Assembly (NCBI RefSeq): GCF_026242055.1
Contig: NZ_JAPJDL010000007.1
Location: 62,001 to 126,000 of the forward strand
Length of the DNA stretch: 64,000 nucleotides
From: Lentzea sp. NEAU-D7
GTDB taxonomy: Bacteria; Actinomycetota; Actinomycetes; Mycobacteriales; Pseudonocardiaceae
Direction: 5' to 3'
Part shown: positions 31,076-41,626 of the stretch, in pieces
How positions within the stretch are numbered: position 1 is the stretch's first letter
Layout: each line of letters begins with the position of its first letter
The notes under the pieces: model-generated
The model's database searches: none
Told to the model about the DNA's origin: nothing
Seen by the model: only the letters and a program-made list of their open reading frames with translations
Translations under genes and position numbers: made by a program

Positions 31076-33100
31076 TCAGTCCTGCTCGGCACCGGGCGTC
31101 GTCTTCGCGACCTGCATCAGGAACTCGATGTTGGTGCGCGACTTCCGCAGCCGGTCCAGCAGCAGGTCGATCGCCTGCTGACCGTCGAGCGCGTGGAGCA
31201 CCCGGCGCAGCTTGTGCGTGACGGCCATCTCGTCCGGCGAGAGCAGCAGCTCTTCCTTGCGGGTACCCGACGAGTCGACGTCCACGGCCGGGAACGTCCG
31301 CTTGTCCGCGATCTTCCGGTCGAGCTTGAGCTCGGCGTTGCCCGTGCCCTTGAACTCTTCGAAGATCACCGAGTCACCGGCGGAGCCGGTCTCGACCAGC
31401 GCGGTGGCGATGACGGTCAGCGAACCGCCGCCCTCGATGTTGCGAGCGGCACCGAGGAAGCGCTTCGGCGGGTACAGCGCGGTCGAGTCGACACCACCGG
31501 ACAGGATGCGGCCGGAGGCCGGTGCCGCCAGGTTGTAGGCACGGCCCAGACGCGTGATCGAGTCGAGCAGCACGACGACGTCGTGGCCCATCTCGACCAG
31601 GCGCTTCGCCCGCTCGATCGCCAGCTCGGAGATGGTCGTGTGGTCCGACGGCGGCCGGTCGAAGGTGGAGGCGATGACCTCACCCTTCACCGAGCGCTGC
31701 ATGTCGGTGACCTCTTCCGGACGCTCGTCCACCAGCACCACCATGAGGTGGCACTCGGGGTTGTTCGTCGTGATCGCGTTGGCGATCGACTGCAGCACCG
31801 AGGTCTTGCCGGCCTTCGGAGGCGACACGACCAGGGCGCGCTGGCCCTTGCCGATCGGCATCACCAGGTCGATGACACGGGTCGTGAGGATGTGCGGCTC
31901 GGTCTCCAGGCGCAGACGCTCGTTCGGGTAGAGCGGCGTCAGCTTGGTGAAGTCCGGGCGGTTGCGCGCCTCTTCCGGGTCCAGGCCGTTGATCTTGTCG
32001 ACGCGGACCAGCGGGTTGAACTTCTGGCGCTGCTGCTCACCGTCGCGCGGCTGGCGGACGGCGCCGGTGAGGGCGTCACCGCGGCGCAGGCCGTACTTGC
32101 GGACGAGCGAGAGCGAGACGTAGACGTCGTTCGAGCCGGCGAGGTAGCCGGAGGTGCGGACGAACGCGTAGTTCTCCAGCACGTCCAGGATGCCCGCGAC
32201 CGGGAGCAGGACGTCGTCGTCGCGGACCTCGGTCTCGCGGTCACCACGACCGCCGCCACCCTGGTCCTCGCCACGGCCACCGCGACGGCGGCGGTCGCGG
32301 AAGCGGCCACGGCGACCACCGTCGTCGTCACCGTCGGGCTGGCCGCCACCCTGGCGGTCGCCGCCGCGGTCACCGCGGTCGGAACGCTCGCCGCGGTCGC
32401 GGTTGCGGTCACGGCCGCCGCGCTCGTTGCGGTCGCCGCGGTCACCCCGGTCGGAACGCTCGTTGCGCTCGCCGCGGTCCTGGCGCTCACCGCGGTCCTG
32501 GCGCTCACCGCGCTCGGGGCGCTCAGCGCGCTCCGGCCGGTCGGTCCGCTCAGGACGGTCGGCGCGCTCAGGGCGCTCGGAACGCTGCTGCTCCTGCTGC
32601 GGCTGGCCATCGCCCTCGGCGTTGCCGCCGCCACGGCCGGAACGGCGGCGACGGTTTCCGCGGCGCCCCCCGTCCTCGGACGAGCGGGAGTCGTCAGACG
32701 CGCCGGACTCGGCCGCGGCGGGCTTCTCCGCCACGTCGAGCTGCTGCTGAACAGGCTTCTCAGCGGCCCTGGCAGCGGCGGGCTTCTCAGCGGGCGCCTC
32801 GGCGGGTGCCTCGGCCTTCGCGGCGACCTTCTCGGTCTTCGCGGGCTTCTCCGCCTTCGCCGGGGCTCCGGAGCCCTGCTTCTCCTTGATGGCCGCGATC
32901 AGGTCGCCCTTGCGCAGGCCTGCGGTTCCGGTGATGCCCATTTGGCCGGCGAGCTCGCGCAACTCAGCGAGCACCATGCCGGACAGACCCGCGCGGCGGC
33001 GCGGCGTCGTGCCGTTCGATGGGGTGGACAGAGCGTTCTCCTCGGCTCCAGAACCAGCGGCAGCTGCGACTTCGCTGCTCAGCAAATCGGTGTTGGTCAC
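31076..33100 (-). CDS. rho: Transcription termination factor Rho with long Arg/Asp-rich insert
   Basis: A 674-residue Rho from the GTG at 33100. Residues 38-75 are the Rho N-terminal helix domain (GLSGMVLAELRELAGQMGIT). Residues about 80-290 are a disordered insert rich in Ala/Lys/Glu, then Arg/Asp/Glu/Gly with runs of RGER/DRGDR repeats; E. coli Rho lacks this, high-GC actinobacteria have it. The RNA-binding cold-shock domain (GILDVLENYAFVRTSGYLAG) and the ATPase domain follow: P-loop SPPKAGKTSVLQ, and VDERPEEVTDM. The hexamer loads on unstructured RNA and ends transcription. It is within the thr-rho-rpmE-prfA order typical of the phylum. Confidence 0.95.
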   Translation of the reverse strand: MTNTDLLSSEVAAAAGSGAEENALSTPSNGTTPRRRAGLSGMVLAELRELAGQMGITGTAGLRKGDLIAAIKEKQGSGAPAKAEKPAKTEKVAAKAEAPAEAPAEKPAAARAAEKPVQQQLDVAEKPAAAESGASDDSRSSEDGGRRGNRRRRSGRGGGNAEGDGQPQQEQQRSERPERADRPERTDRPERAERPERGERQDRGERQDRGERNERSDRGDRGDRNERGGRDRNRDRGERSDRGDRGGDRQGGGQPDGDDDGGRRGRFRDRRRRGGRGEDQGGGGRGDRETEVRDDDVLLPVAGILDVLENYAFVRTSGYLAGSNDVYVSLSLVRKYGLRRGDALTGAVRQPRDGEQQRQKFNPLVRVDKINGLDPEEARNRPDFTKLTPLYPNERLRLETEPHILTTRVIDLVMPIGKGQRALVVSPPKAGKTSVLQSIANAITTNNPECHLMVVLVDERPEEVTDMQRSVKGEVIASTFDRPPSDHTTISELAIERAKRLVEMGHDVVVLLDSITRLGRAYNLAAPASGRILSGGVDSTALYPPKRFLGAARNIEGGGSLTVIATALVETGSAGDSVIFEEFKGTGNAELKLDRKIADKRTFPAVDVDSSGTRKEELLLSPDEMAVTHKLRRVLHALDGQQAIDLLLDRLRKSRTNIEFLMQVAKTTPGAEQD

Positions 33101-33419
33101 ACAAGTCCTTCCTGACCAGGCCCCGCCTCCTACGCGGCCCAGCGGACCCGCCTTCCCACTTCAGCGGGGAACGGCGGTCAAGTCCGATGAAGACGGAAGC
33201 ACGACGGCTTCCCTCAAGCACGGGACTTTTCTCAGATCACACGGCGATCGGGTGCCTTTTCGCGTCCGCCCCGCCCGCACGGCACAGAGCCGGAACACAA
33301 AAGGATTGCGACCCGGAACGAATGTCCGAGCGCGACACCGGCGCCCGTGCGCGCAGTGACTGATCGCCCCCGAGGGTAGACGCAGGTCCCCCGCCATGCA
33401 ACAACCGGGGTCGGGCGTG
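33101..33419 (-). promoter_or_regulatory. 319-nt rho leader/promoter region, no gene
   Basis: No coding frame stands up in this gap between thrB and rho. Rho leaders are usually long because the gene is autoregulated, so the space is plausibly the rho promoter and untranslated leader. I could not place a -10/-35 pair or a convincing attenuator hairpin. Confidence 0.35.
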
Positions 33420-34274
33420 TCAGTCCAATGGCCGAACGCGCACGCCGGCGGCGTCGACGTCGAGTCTGCGCACGTCGAAGCCGTGCGTGTCGACCTCGGC
33501 CGGAAGATCACCGAAGGCGATCACGGTGGGTCCCGCTCCGCTCACGCAGGCGGGAACTCCCAGCTTGCGAAGATCGTTGATCACCCGAACGGTGTCCGGC
33601 CATGCGGGCTCGCGGTAGTTCTGGTGGAGTCGATCCTCAGTGGCCGCAAGGAGAACCGTCGGATCGGACGTCAGCGCGTGCACCGCGAGGGCAGCCCGAC
33701 CCGCGGCGTGCGCGGCGTCCGCGTGCGGCACCTCGGAAGGGAGCAGGCCGCGCGTGGTCTTGGTGGACGACTCCTGCGACGGGATCAGGACGACCGGGCG
33801 CACCCGTGCGTCCACGTCCATCCGGACGGCGCGGTACCGCTCTCCTTCGGACCACGCGACGACGACCCCGCCGAACAGCGAGGCGGCCGCGTTGTCCGCG
33901 TGCCCCTCGAACTCGGCGGCGATTTGCAACGCGCCCGTGTCCAACTCGCGACCCAGCAGGGTGAACCCGGCTACGACACCCGCCACGATCGCGGCGGCCG
34001 ACGAGCCCAGTCCCCGTGCGTGCGGGATGGTGTTGCGGCACCTCAGGGCCAGGCCACCGGTGTAGCCGGTGGCGCGGACGGCCCGCACAACGAGATGGCT
34101 CTCGTCGAGCGGGACATCGCCTGATCCGGCACCATCCACGGTGATCGAGAGGCCGTCGACGCCTTCGCCGCCGGCCACCTCGACGTCGTCGTACATGCCG
34201 AGCGCCATGCCCAGCGCGTCGAACCCCGAACCGAGGTTCGCGGTCGACGCGGGGACGGAGACGAGGAACTTCAC
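33420..34274 (-). CDS. thrB: Homoserine kinase
   Basis: A 284-residue GHMP kinase from the GTG at 34274, which overlaps the thrC stop (GTGA). The substrate loop [16 protein letters not shown] is at the N-terminus, the ATP-binding [16 protein letters not shown] loop at about residue 87, and the C-terminal [12 protein letters not shown] closes the fold. It phosphorylates homoserine with ATP, feeding ThrC. It ends the lysA-hom-thrC-thrB run. Confidence 0.94.
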   Translation of the reverse strand: MKFLVSVPASTANLGSGFDALGMALGMYDDVEVAGGEGVDGLSITVDGAGSGDVPLDESHLVVRAVRATGYTGGLALRCRNTIPHARGLGSSAAAIVAGVVAGFTLLGRELDTGALQIAAEFEGHADNAAASLFGGVVVAWSEGERYRAVRMDVDARVRPVVLIPSQESSTKTTRGLLPSEVPHADAAHAAGRAALAVHALTSDPTVLLAATEDRLHQNYREPAWPDTVRVINDLRKLGVPACVSGAGPTVIAFGDLPAEVDTHGFDVRRLDVDAAGVRVRPLD

Positions 34275-35338
34275 GCCAGCTCCAGCGCGTGCGCGACGGC
34301 ACCGGGGTCGACCGGGACGGGCTCGACCTCGGTGGTGCCGAGCAGCGCCGTGTCGGGGTCCTTCAGACCGTGACCGGTGACGGTGCACACAACGGTGGAG
34401 CCCTTCGGCAGCCTGCCGTCCTCGGCGGTCTTCAGCAGACCGGCGATGGACGCGGCCGACGCGGGCTCGACGAAGATGCCCTCGGACGACGCCAGCAGCC
34501 GGTACGCGCTGAGGATCTGCTCGTCGGTGACGGCGTCGATCAGGCCGCCGGAGGAGTCCCTGGCGTTGACCGCGCCCGTCCACGACGCCGGCGAACCGAT
34601 GCGGATCGCGGTCGCGATGGTCTCGGGGTTCGGCACCGGCTGGCCGCTGACCAGCGGAGCGGCGCCCGCGGCCTGGAAGCCGAACATGCGGGGCAGGCCC
34701 TTGTCGTAGGACGTGTAGCCCTTCCAGTACGCGGTGATGTTGCCCGCGTTGCCGACAGGCAGGCAGTGCACGTCCGGCGCCTGGCCGAGCACGTCGCAGA
34801 CCTCCCACGCGGCGGTCTGCTGGCCGACGAGGCGCACCGGGTTGACCGAGTTCACCAGCGTGACCGGGTACTCGGCCGCGGTCTTCGACGCGAGCTCCAG
34901 GCAGTCGTCGAAGTTGCCGTCGATCTGCAGGATCTTCGCGCCGTGCATGACGGCCTGCGCCAGCTTGCCCATCGCGATCTTGCCGCTGGGCACCAGCACG
35001 GCCGCCGTCAGGCCCGCCTTGGCCGCGTAGGCCGCGGCGGACGCCGACGTGTTGCCGGTGGAGGCGCAGATGACCGCCTTCAGGCCGGAGGCGAGCGCGT
35101 ACGTCATGGCCACGGTCATGCCGCGGTCCTTGAACGAGCCCGTCGGGTTCGCACCCTCGACCTTGACCCAGACGTCGGACCCCGTGGCGGCGGAGAGGCG
35201 CTTGGCGTGCACCAGCGGCGTGCCGCCCTCGTGCAGCGTCACGACCTCGGCGCCCGCGGGGATCTCGATGCGGTCCCGGTAGGCGTTGATGAGACCGGGC
35301 CAGCCTGCTCTCGCAGTGCTCATTCCTTCTGGACTCAC
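34271..35338 (-). CDS. thrC: Threonine synthase
   Basis: A 355-residue PLP enzyme. The Schiff-base Lys is in [13 protein letters not shown], and the phosphate-binding glycine turn is [15 protein letters not shown]. It converts O-phosphohomoserine to threonine. The GTG at 35338, behind GGAGGGCGAAGA, overlaps the hom stop; an ATG at 35323 is less well placed. Short threonine synthases like this one, without the long N-terminal domain, are the actinobacterial form. Confidence 0.94.
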   Translation of the reverse strand: MSPEGMSTARAGWPGLINAYRDRIEIPAGAEVVTLHEGGTPLVHAKRLSAATGSDVWVKVEGANPTGSFKDRGMTVAMTYALASGLKAVICASTGNTSASAAAYAAKAGLTAAVLVPSGKIAMGKLAQAVMHGAKILQIDGNFDDCLELASKTAAEYPVTLVNSVNPVRLVGQQTAAWEVCDVLGQAPDVHCLPVGNAGNITAYWKGYTSYDKGLPRMFGFQAAGAAPLVSGQPVPNPETIATAIRIGSPASWTGAVNARDSSGGLIDAVTDEQILSAYRLLASSEGIFVEPASAASIAGLLKTAEDGRLPKGSTVVCTVTGHGLKDPDTALLGTTEVEPVPVDPGAVAHALELA

Positions 35339-36636
35339 TCTTCGCCCTCCACCCTCATGACGCTGACGACGTCCCGCACCACGGGGAGGCCACCGATCTT
35401 GTCCACAGTGGACCGCAGCGCGGCGTCGGTCGCCGCGTGCGTGACGATCACCAGGCTGGCGTCCTCGACGCGGCCTTCCTGGCGCACCGCGGCGATGCTC
35501 ACGTCGTGCTCGGCGAAGACCGCGGCGACCTGCGAGAGGACACCGGGCTTGTCCGCCACGTCGAGGCTGATGTGGTAGCGGGTGGGCGTGTTCCCCATGG
35601 GCTGCGCGGTGAGCGCGGCGTAGGCGGACTCGCGCGGGCCGTGCCCGCTCGCGACCATGTTGCGCGCCACGGCGACCAGGTCGCCGACGACCGCGCTCGC
35701 CGTGGGGGCGCCACCGGCGCCCTGCCCGTAGAACATCATCTCCCCCGCCGCGTCGGCCTCGACGAACACCGCGTTGAACGCTCCGTTGACGCTCGCCAGC
35801 GGATGCGTCCTGGGGATCATCGCCGGGTGCACTCGAACGGCGACTGACTCCTGGCCGGACGGGCTGGTCACGCGCTCGCAGATCGCGAGCAGCTTCACCG
35901 TGCGGCCGAGCCCCTTGGCCGCCGCGATGTCCGCCGCGGACACCGCGCGGATGCCCTCGCGGTAGACGTCCGAGGCCGTGACGCGCGTGTGGAACGCAAG
36001 GGAGGCAAGGATCGCGGCCTTCGACGCGGCGTCGAACCCGTCGACGTCCGCCGTCGGGTCGGCCTCGGCGTAACCGAGGCGCGAGGCCTCTTCGAGCGTC
36101 TCGCTGTACCCCGCGCCCGTGGCGTCCATCGCCGACAGGATGAAGTTCGTCGTGCCGTTCACGATGCCCATGACGCGCGTGATCCGGTCTCCCGCAAGGG
36201 ATTCCCGCAACGGGCGCAGCAACGGGATCGCACCGGCGACGGCGGCCTCGAAGTAGAGGTCCGCCCCGGAAGCGTCCGCCGCCTCGAACAGGTCGGAACC
36301 GTGCTCGGCCAGCAGCGCCTTGTTCGCCGTCACGACGGACTTGCCGCCGCGCAGCGCTTCCAGCAGCAGGCCGCGCGTGGGGTCGACACCGCCGATGACC
36401 TCGACGATGACGTCCACGTCGGCGCGCTTGACGAGCGCCTCGGCGTCCGTGGTCAGCAGGTGCTCCGGCACTTCACGGTGTTTGTTCGGCCTGCGCACGG
36501 CGATGCCGGCGAGCTCAACCGGCGCGCCGATGCGCTGGGTGAGGTCCTCGGCCTGGTCCGTCAGCAGCCGGACTACCTCCGTGCCCACCGTGCCACATCC
36601 CAGCAAGGCGACCCGAATCGGTTTCACGGCTTTCAT
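35335..36636 (-). CDS. hom: Homoserine dehydrogenase with ACT domain
   Basis: A 433-residue enzyme: NAD(P)-binding [17 protein letters not shown] at the N-terminus, the catalytic region with [14 protein letters not shown] and [20 protein letters not shown], and a C-terminal ACT domain ([18 protein letters not shown]). The ACT domain usually confers threonine feedback inhibition. It reduces aspartate semialdehyde to homoserine. Start and stop overlap lysA and thrC by 4 nt. Confidence 0.95.
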   Translation of the reverse strand: MKAVKPIRVALLGCGTVGTEVVRLLTDQAEDLTQRIGAPVELAGIAVRRPNKHREVPEHLLTTDAEALVKRADVDVIVEVIGGVDPTRGLLLEALRGGKSVVTANKALLAEHGSDLFEAADASGADLYFEAAVAGAIPLLRPLRESLAGDRITRVMGIVNGTTNFILSAMDATGAGYSETLEEASRLGYAEADPTADVDGFDAASKAAILASLAFHTRVTASDVYREGIRAVSAADIAAAKGLGRTVKLLAICERVTSPSGQESVAVRVHPAMIPRTHPLASVNGAFNAVFVEADAAGEMMFYGQGAGGAPTASAVVGDLVAVARNMVASGHGPRESAYAALTAQPMGNTPTRYHISLDVADKPGVLSQVAAVFAEHDVSIAAVRQEGRVEDASLVIVTHAATDAALRSTVDKIGGLPVVRDVVSVMRVEGEE

Positions 36637-38054
36637 ACCTCCAGACGGAACAGATCGTCCTCGGTCTCACGACGCAGCAGCAGCCGCGCCTCTCCATCGG
36701 TCACCGCGGCGAGCGCGGGCCGTGGAAGTCGGTTGTACCCGCTCGCCATCGAGTAGCAGTAGGCCCCTGTGGCGGCGATCGCCACGAGGTCGCCCGGCGC
36801 CAGGTCGTCGGGCAACCAGCAGTCGCGCACCACGATGTCACCGGACTCGCAGTGCTTGCCCACCACACGACACAGCACGGCCCTCGACTCGGGCTCGGAA
36901 GCGCGCGAGACGAGCTTGCAGTCGTAGACCGCGTCGTACAGAGCGGTGCGGATGTTGTCGCTCATGCCGCCGTCGACGCTGACGTACCGGCGCCGCGCGC
37001 CGCCGTCGAGCTCGATGTCCTTGATCGTGCCGACCTCGTACACGGTGACCGTGCCGGGACCGACGATCGCGCGGCCGGGCTCCACCGCGATGCGAGGCAT
37101 CTCCAGGCCGTTGTGCTCGCACTCCTTCTGCACGATGTTGTGCAGCTGCCGCGCGAGCTCGGCGGGCGGGGGCGGGTCGTCGTCCGGCGTGTAGGCGATG
37201 CCGAGACCGCCGCCGAGGTCGACGACGTTCAGCGACGGGACGTCGCCGTGCTCGGCGCGGATCTCCGCGAGCAGGCCGATCACGCGGCGCGCGGCGACCT
37301 CGAAGCCGGACGCGTCGAAGATCTGCGAGCCGATGTGGCTGTGCAGGCCGACGAGCTCGAGCCCACCGGCCTTCAGCACGCGGCGCACCGCCTCGGCCGC
37401 GTCGCCGGAGGACAGCGAGAAGCCGAACTTCTGGTCCTCGTGCGCGGTCGCGATGAACTCGTGGGTGTGCGCCTCGACGCCGACCGTCACGCGGATCAGC
37501 ACCTTCTGCACCACACCGCGGTCGCGCGCGATCTGGTCGAGGCGCGCGATCTCGTGGTACGAGTCGAGCACGATCCCGCCGACGCCGGCCTCGACGGCCG
37601 CGATCAGCTCGGGAACGCTCTTGTTGTTGCCGTGCAACGCGATGCGCTCGGCCGGGAACTCCGCCCGCAGCGCGATGGCGAGCTCGCCGCCGCTGCAGAC
37701 GTCGATCGAGAGGCCTTCCTCGGCCACCCACTTCGCGACCTGCACGCTCAGGAACGCCTTGGAGGCGTAGTGCACGAGCGTCGGGTCGCCGAACGCCTCG
37801 GCGTGCTCGCGGCAACGCGCGCGGAAGTCCTGCTCGTCCATGACGAACAACGGGGTGCCGTACTGCTCGGCGAGCCCGCGCACGTCCACGCCCGCGAGCT
37901 CCACGACGCCCGCGTCGTTGCGCTTGGCGTTGCGCGGCCACACCGTCGGGTGCAGGTAGTCGAGCTGGTCCGCGCTGGAAGGGCGGTCGCCGGCGGTGGT
38001 GCCGGATGCCATGACGTCGGCGTGCCGGGGTCCGGCCGGATGCGCGCGCATCAC
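36633..38054 (-). CDS. lysA: Diaminopimelate decarboxylase
   Basis: A 473-residue fold-III PLP enzyme. The PLP Lys lies in [13 protein letters not shown] (about residue 94); other family blocks are [25 protein letters not shown] and the C-terminal CESGDI. It decarboxylates meso-DAP to lysine, the last step of lysine synthesis. Two ATGs (38054 and 38051) overlap the argS stop. Order argS-lysA-hom matches mycobacteria. Confidence 0.95.
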   Translation of the reverse strand: MMRAHPAGPRHADVMASGTTAGDRPSSADQLDYLHPTVWPRNAKRNDAGVVELAGVDVRGLAEQYGTPLFVMDEQDFRARCREHAEAFGDPTLVHYASKAFLSVQVAKWVAEEGLSIDVCSGGELAIALRAEFPAERIALHGNNKSVPELIAAVEAGVGGIVLDSYHEIARLDQIARDRGVVQKVLIRVTVGVEAHTHEFIATAHEDQKFGFSLSSGDAAEAVRRVLKAGGLELVGLHSHIGSQIFDASGFEVAARRVIGLLAEIRAEHGDVPSLNVVDLGGGLGIAYTPDDDPPPPAELARQLHNIVQKECEHNGLEMPRIAVEPGRAIVGPGTVTVYEVGTIKDIELDGGARRRYVSVDGGMSDNIRTALYDAVYDCKLVSRASEPESRAVLCRVVGKHCESGDIVVRDCWLPDDLAPGDLVAIAATGAYCYSMASGYNRLPRPALAAVTDGEARLLLRRETEDDLFRLEV

Positions 38055-39679
38055 ATGCGCTCCGGGGCGGTCACGCCGAGCAGGCCGAGGCCCGCGGCGA
38101 ACACGCGCCTGGTCGCGTTGACGAGCTGAAGCCTGACCTGGTGCAACGGAGTCGTCTCCTCATCGCCGCGCGGAAGGACGCGGCAGTCCTGCTGGAAGCG
38201 GTGGTACGTGCCCGCGAGCTCTTCGAGGTAGCGGGCGACGCGGTGCGGTTCACGCAGCTCGGCGGCGGTGGCCACCACTCGCGGGAACTCGCCGATGGTG
38301 CGGATGAGGTCGCCCTCGCGCTCGTGGGTGAGCAGCGCGAAGTCCTCACCTGGGGTGATGCCGAGATCAGCGGCGTTGCGCAGGATCGACGACGTGCGGG
38401 CGTGCGCGTACTGCACGTAGTAGACCGGGTTCTCGTTGCTGTGCTTGCGCAGCAGGTCGAGGTCGATGTCGAGGCCGGAGTCGACCGACGAGCGGATCAT
38501 GGCGTAGCGGGCGGCGTCCACGCCGACCGCGTCGACCAGGTCCTCCATCGTGATGACGGTGCCCGCGCGTTTGCTCATCCGGACGGGCTGGCCGTCGCTG
38601 ACGAGGTTCACGAGCTGGCCGATCAGCACCTCGACGCTGTCGGGGTCGTCGCCCAGGGCGGCCGCCGCGGCCTTGAGGCGCGCGATGTAGCCGTGGTGGT
38701 CCGCGCCGAGCATGTAGATGCACAGGTCGAAGCCGCGACCGCGCTTGTCGACGAGGTAGGCGATGTCGCCCGCGATGTAGGCCGGGTTGCCGTCGCTCTT
38801 GATGACGACGCGGTCCTTGTCGTCACCGAAGTCCGTGGACCGCAGCCACCAGGCGCCGTCCTTCTCGTACAGCGAGCCGTTCGCCTTGAGCTTCGCGATC
38901 GCCTCGTCCACGCGGCCGCTCTGGTGCAGCGAGTCCTCGTGGAAGTAGACGTCGAAGTCGGTGCCGAAGTCGTGCAGGCTGCTCTTGATCTCCTCGAACA
39001 TCAGCCCGACGCCGATCTTGCGCACCGTCTCCGGGTCGCTCAGCGCGCCCGGCTCGCGGCGCAGCACCTCGGCGGCGATGTCGCTGACGTACGTGCCCGC
39101 GTAGCCGTCCTCGGGGGCGGGCTCGCCCTTCGCGGCGGCGATCAGCGACCGGACGAACCTGTCGATCTGCGCGCCGGCGTCGTTGAAGTAGTACTCGCGG
39201 GTGACCTCGGCGCCGCGGGCCCGCAGCACCCTGCCCAGCGCGTCACCGACGGCGGCCCAGCGCGCGCCGCCGAGGTGGATGGGGCCGGTGGGGTTCGCGG
39301 AGACGAACTCCAGGTTGATCCGCCTGCCGCCGAGCTCGGTGCCGGTGCCGTACCCGGTCTCCAGGGCCGCACGAACGATCGCGCCCTGCGCCTCGGTGGC
39401 GATGGTGAGGTTCAGGAAGCCGGGACCGGCCACGTCGGCCCGGGCGATGGCGTCCTGGGCGAGCAGGGCCTCGGCGAGCCACGTCGCGAACTCGCGGGGC
39501 GCGACGCCGGCCTTCTTGGCGATCTGGAGCGCGACGTTCGTGGCGTAGTCCCCGTGCTCGGGGTTCCTGGGTCGCTCGACCGTCACCTGCTCGGGGAGCG
39601 CGGTGGTGTCCAGGCCCCGGTCGGCCAGCAACCGGGCAACCGCGGTCCGAACGAGATCGGCGAGCACTTCAGGAGTCAC
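38051..39679 (-). CDS. argS: Arginyl-tRNA synthetase
   Basis: A 542-residue class I synthetase from the GTG at 39679 ([18 protein letters not shown]). The HIGH-type motif is [17 protein letters not shown] and the KMSK-type motif [10 protein letters not shown]-terminal helical domain begins near [16 protein letters not shown] and recognises the tRNA anticodon. The frame is open to 39751, but no better start is seen and no clear ribosome-binding site precedes 39679, so a leaderless start is possible. It begins the five-gene amino-acid operon. Confidence 0.93.
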   Translation of the reverse strand: MTPEVLADLVRTAVARLLADRGLDTTALPEQVTVERPRNPEHGDYATNVALQIAKKAGVAPREFATWLAEALLAQDAIARADVAGPGFLNLTIATEAQGAIVRAALETGYGTGTELGGRRINLEFVSANPTGPIHLGGARWAAVGDALGRVLRARGAEVTREYYFNDAGAQIDRFVRSLIAAAKGEPAPEDGYAGTYVSDIAAEVLRREPGALSDPETVRKIGVGLMFEEIKSSLHDFGTDFDVYFHEDSLHQSGRVDEAIAKLKANGSLYEKDGAWWLRSTDFGDDKDRVVIKSDGNPAYIAGDIAYLVDKRGRGFDLCIYMLGADHHGYIARLKAAAAALGDDPDSVEVLIGQLVNLVSDGQPVRMSKRAGTVITMEDLVDAVGVDAARYAMIRSSVDSGLDIDLDLLRKHSNENPVYYVQYAHARTSSILRNAADLGITPGEDFALLTHEREGDLIRTIGEFPRVVATAAELREPHRVARYLEELAGTYHRFQQDCRVLPRGDEETTPLHQVRLQLVNATRRVFAAGLGLLGVTAPERM

Positions 39680-39848
39680 GCCCGGAGAGTCTAGAGAAGC
39701 GTTGTCGCAGGTCTCGACCGGGTTACCGGGTCTCGGAGGGTGAGACGGCAAGTGTTAACGCGCACGTGGTATCGCACTGCGCTGACAGTGACCAGACACG
39801 ATGTCCCTACACTGGCGCCGGTTGACCAGGACGACATCTGAGGCGGAC

Positions 39849-40679
39849 ATGACCAGCGGCAAGAAGACGAAGGCCACACGCAACAGCGTGGCCGCAGCCC
39901 GTTCCTCGGTGGTGGCGAGCAAGCCGAAGCCGTGGGGCACGATCATCGCGGTGATCGCGGTGCTGGGCCTCGCGGGCGGTGTTTTCGGGTATGCGTACTC
40001 GCAGATCCACGCGAACAACGTCAAAGAGGCCGCCCTGGCCAAGTGGAAGCCCTCGGACACGAACAAGGACCCGTCGACCGCGCTCGCGGGCATCGTGATC
40101 AAGGAGTACAAGGGCTCCCGCCACGTCGAGCCGACCCAGCGCGTCGCGTACGACCAGACTCCCGCGTTCGGCGGCCCGCACGACGCCCAGTGGGCCGACT
40201 GCACCGGCGTCGTCTACGACAAGGCCGTGCGCACGGAGAACATGGTCCACGGCCTGGAGCACGGCGCCGTGTGGATCGCGTACAACCCCGACCAGGTCAA
40301 GGACGACGCTCTCACCAAGCTGAAGACCAAGGTCGAGGGCATCCCGTACATGATGCTGTCGCCGTTCCCCGGCCTCGACAAGCCGATCTCGCTGCAGTCC
40401 TGGGGCCACCAGCTGAAGGTCGAGAGCGCCGACGACGAGCGCGTCGACCAGTTCATCTCGTCGCTGCTGCGCAACGCGAACACCTACCCCGAGGTCGGCG
40501 CGTCCTGCGAGAACACGGCGTTCCTGTCGAACCCGGCCCCGTTCGTGGCCGAGAAGCCGGGCGCCGACGCCGTTCCGATGGACGGCGGCAAGGACGACTC
40601 CGTGACCGAGGGCCAGCCGCAGCAGAACCCCAGCACGCCGCCCGCGTCGGGCTCCGCCTCGACGCCGCCGTCGAGCTGA
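39849..40679 (+). CDS. DUF3105 membrane-anchored protein
   Basis: A 276-residue protein from the ATG at 39849. A basic cytoplasmic N-terminus, one membrane helix (about residues 30-50, WGTIIAVIAVLGLAGGVFGY), then an extracellular DUF3105 domain with the conserved blocks YDQTPAFGGPHDAQWADC and MVHGLEHGAVWIAYNPD; the paired His in VHGLEHG suggest a metal site. A low-complexity Pro/Ser tail ends it. It shares one base with the DUF305 gene, a pairing common in actinobacteria. Confidence 0.85.
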   Translation: MTSGKKTKATRNSVAAARSSVVASKPKPWGTIIAVIAVLGLAGGVFGYAYSQIHANNVKEAALAKWKPSDTNKDPSTALAGIVIKEYKGSRHVEPTQRVAYDQTPAFGGPHDAQWADCTGVVYDKAVRTENMVHGLEHGAVWIAYNPDQVKDDALTKLKTKVEGIPYMMLSPFPGLDKPISLQSWGHQLKVESADDERVDQFISSLLRNANTYPEVGASCENTAFLSNPAPFVAEKPGADAVPMDGGKDDSVTEGQPQQNPSTPPASGSASTPPSS

Positions 40680-41374
40680 TGACCGTTCCCGGCACCGACG
40701 AGGCACCCGGCCGCCCCTCCGGGGTGGTCCGGGTCCTCGTCATCGGCGCAGCGGTCCTCGCCGTGCTCCTGCTGGGCGCGGCGGTGGGCCTGCTCGTGAA
40801 GCTCCCCGGCTCGACCACGTCCTCCGCGGCTCCGGCCTCCGGTTCCGTGGACGTCGGCTTCTGCCAGGACATGGCCATGCACCACCTGCAGGGCATCCAG
40901 ATGGCGAACATCGCCCGGGACCGCTCGACGGACCCGGAGATCCGCCAGCTCGCCTTCGACATCTCCTCCACCCAGCTCGAACAGGTGGGGCGGATGAAGG
41001 GCTGGCTGATGATGTGGAACGAGCACGAGCAGAACATCTCGGGCGTCTACATGAAGTGGATGGACGCCGCCGGCGTCCACGGCCACGGCGCCACCACGCC
41101 CGAGGCCGGCAAGCCCCTGATGCCCGGCATGGCCACGACCGACGAGCTGACCAAGCTGCGCACGGTGGCCGCCGGCCGCGAGTTCGACGTGTACTGGCTG
41201 CAGCTGATGCTCCGCCACCACGTGGGCGGCGCGCCGATGGCCGAGTACGCCTCGACCGCCGCCGGTCAGACGGTCGTGCGCACGCTGGCCGACAACATGC
41301 TGAAGTCGCAGTCCGCCGAGACCGAGCTGATGAAGGACTACCTGGCGAAGCGCGGAGCCGCACCGCTGCCGTAG
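40679..41374 (+). CDS. DUF305 membrane-anchored protein (ferritin-like, probable metal binding)
   Basis: A 231-residue protein from the ATG at 40679 with one N-terminal helix (about residues 17-42) and a helical DUF305 domain. The family His pairs are present: FCQDMAMHHLQGIQMA and LQLMLRHHVGGAPMAEYA, with Met-rich segments (MKGWLMMW, PLMPGMAT). DUF305 proteins are linked to copper or other metal handling outside the membrane. Translation is coupled to DUF3105. A terminator follows. Confidence 0.85.
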   Translation: MTVPGTDEAPGRPSGVVRVLVIGAAVLAVLLLGAAVGLLVKLPGSTTSSAAPASGSVDVGFCQDMAMHHLQGIQMANIARDRSTDPEIRQLAFDISSTQLEQVGRMKGWLMMWNEHEQNISGVYMKWMDAAGVHGHGATTPEAGKPLMPGMATTDELTKLRTVAAGREFDVYWLQLMLRHHVGGAPMAEYASTAAGQTVVRTLADNMLKSQSAETELMKDYLAKRGAAPLP

Positions 41375-41398
41375 CCCGGTGTCGCTGATCAGGTTCCG

Positions 41399-41433
41399 AG
41401 GGCCGTCCCCAGAGGTGTGGGGGCGGCCCTTTC
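41399..41433 (+). terminator. Terminator after the DUF3105-DUF305 pair
   Basis: A GC-rich stem-loop (AGGGCCGTCCCC with GGGGGCGGCCCT, loop around AGAGGTGT) followed by TTTCCCTT. The 190 nt from here to the next gene hold nothing else recognisable. Confidence 0.75.
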
Positions 41434-41626
41434 CCTTGCCCCGCGGGTGCGACGGGCGGGCTGTCCGACGTAGGCCGACGGCAAGGCAACAGCCCGCACG
41501 CAAGGCGACCCCCTCCGCCGGAACGCGACGAACGCCCGCGAGCCGACCCGCGCGGGCGTCCTCGAACCCCATGGACATCCGCCTACCTCTGAGTAACGTG
41601 GGTCACACCCCTACTCGGAGGTAACC

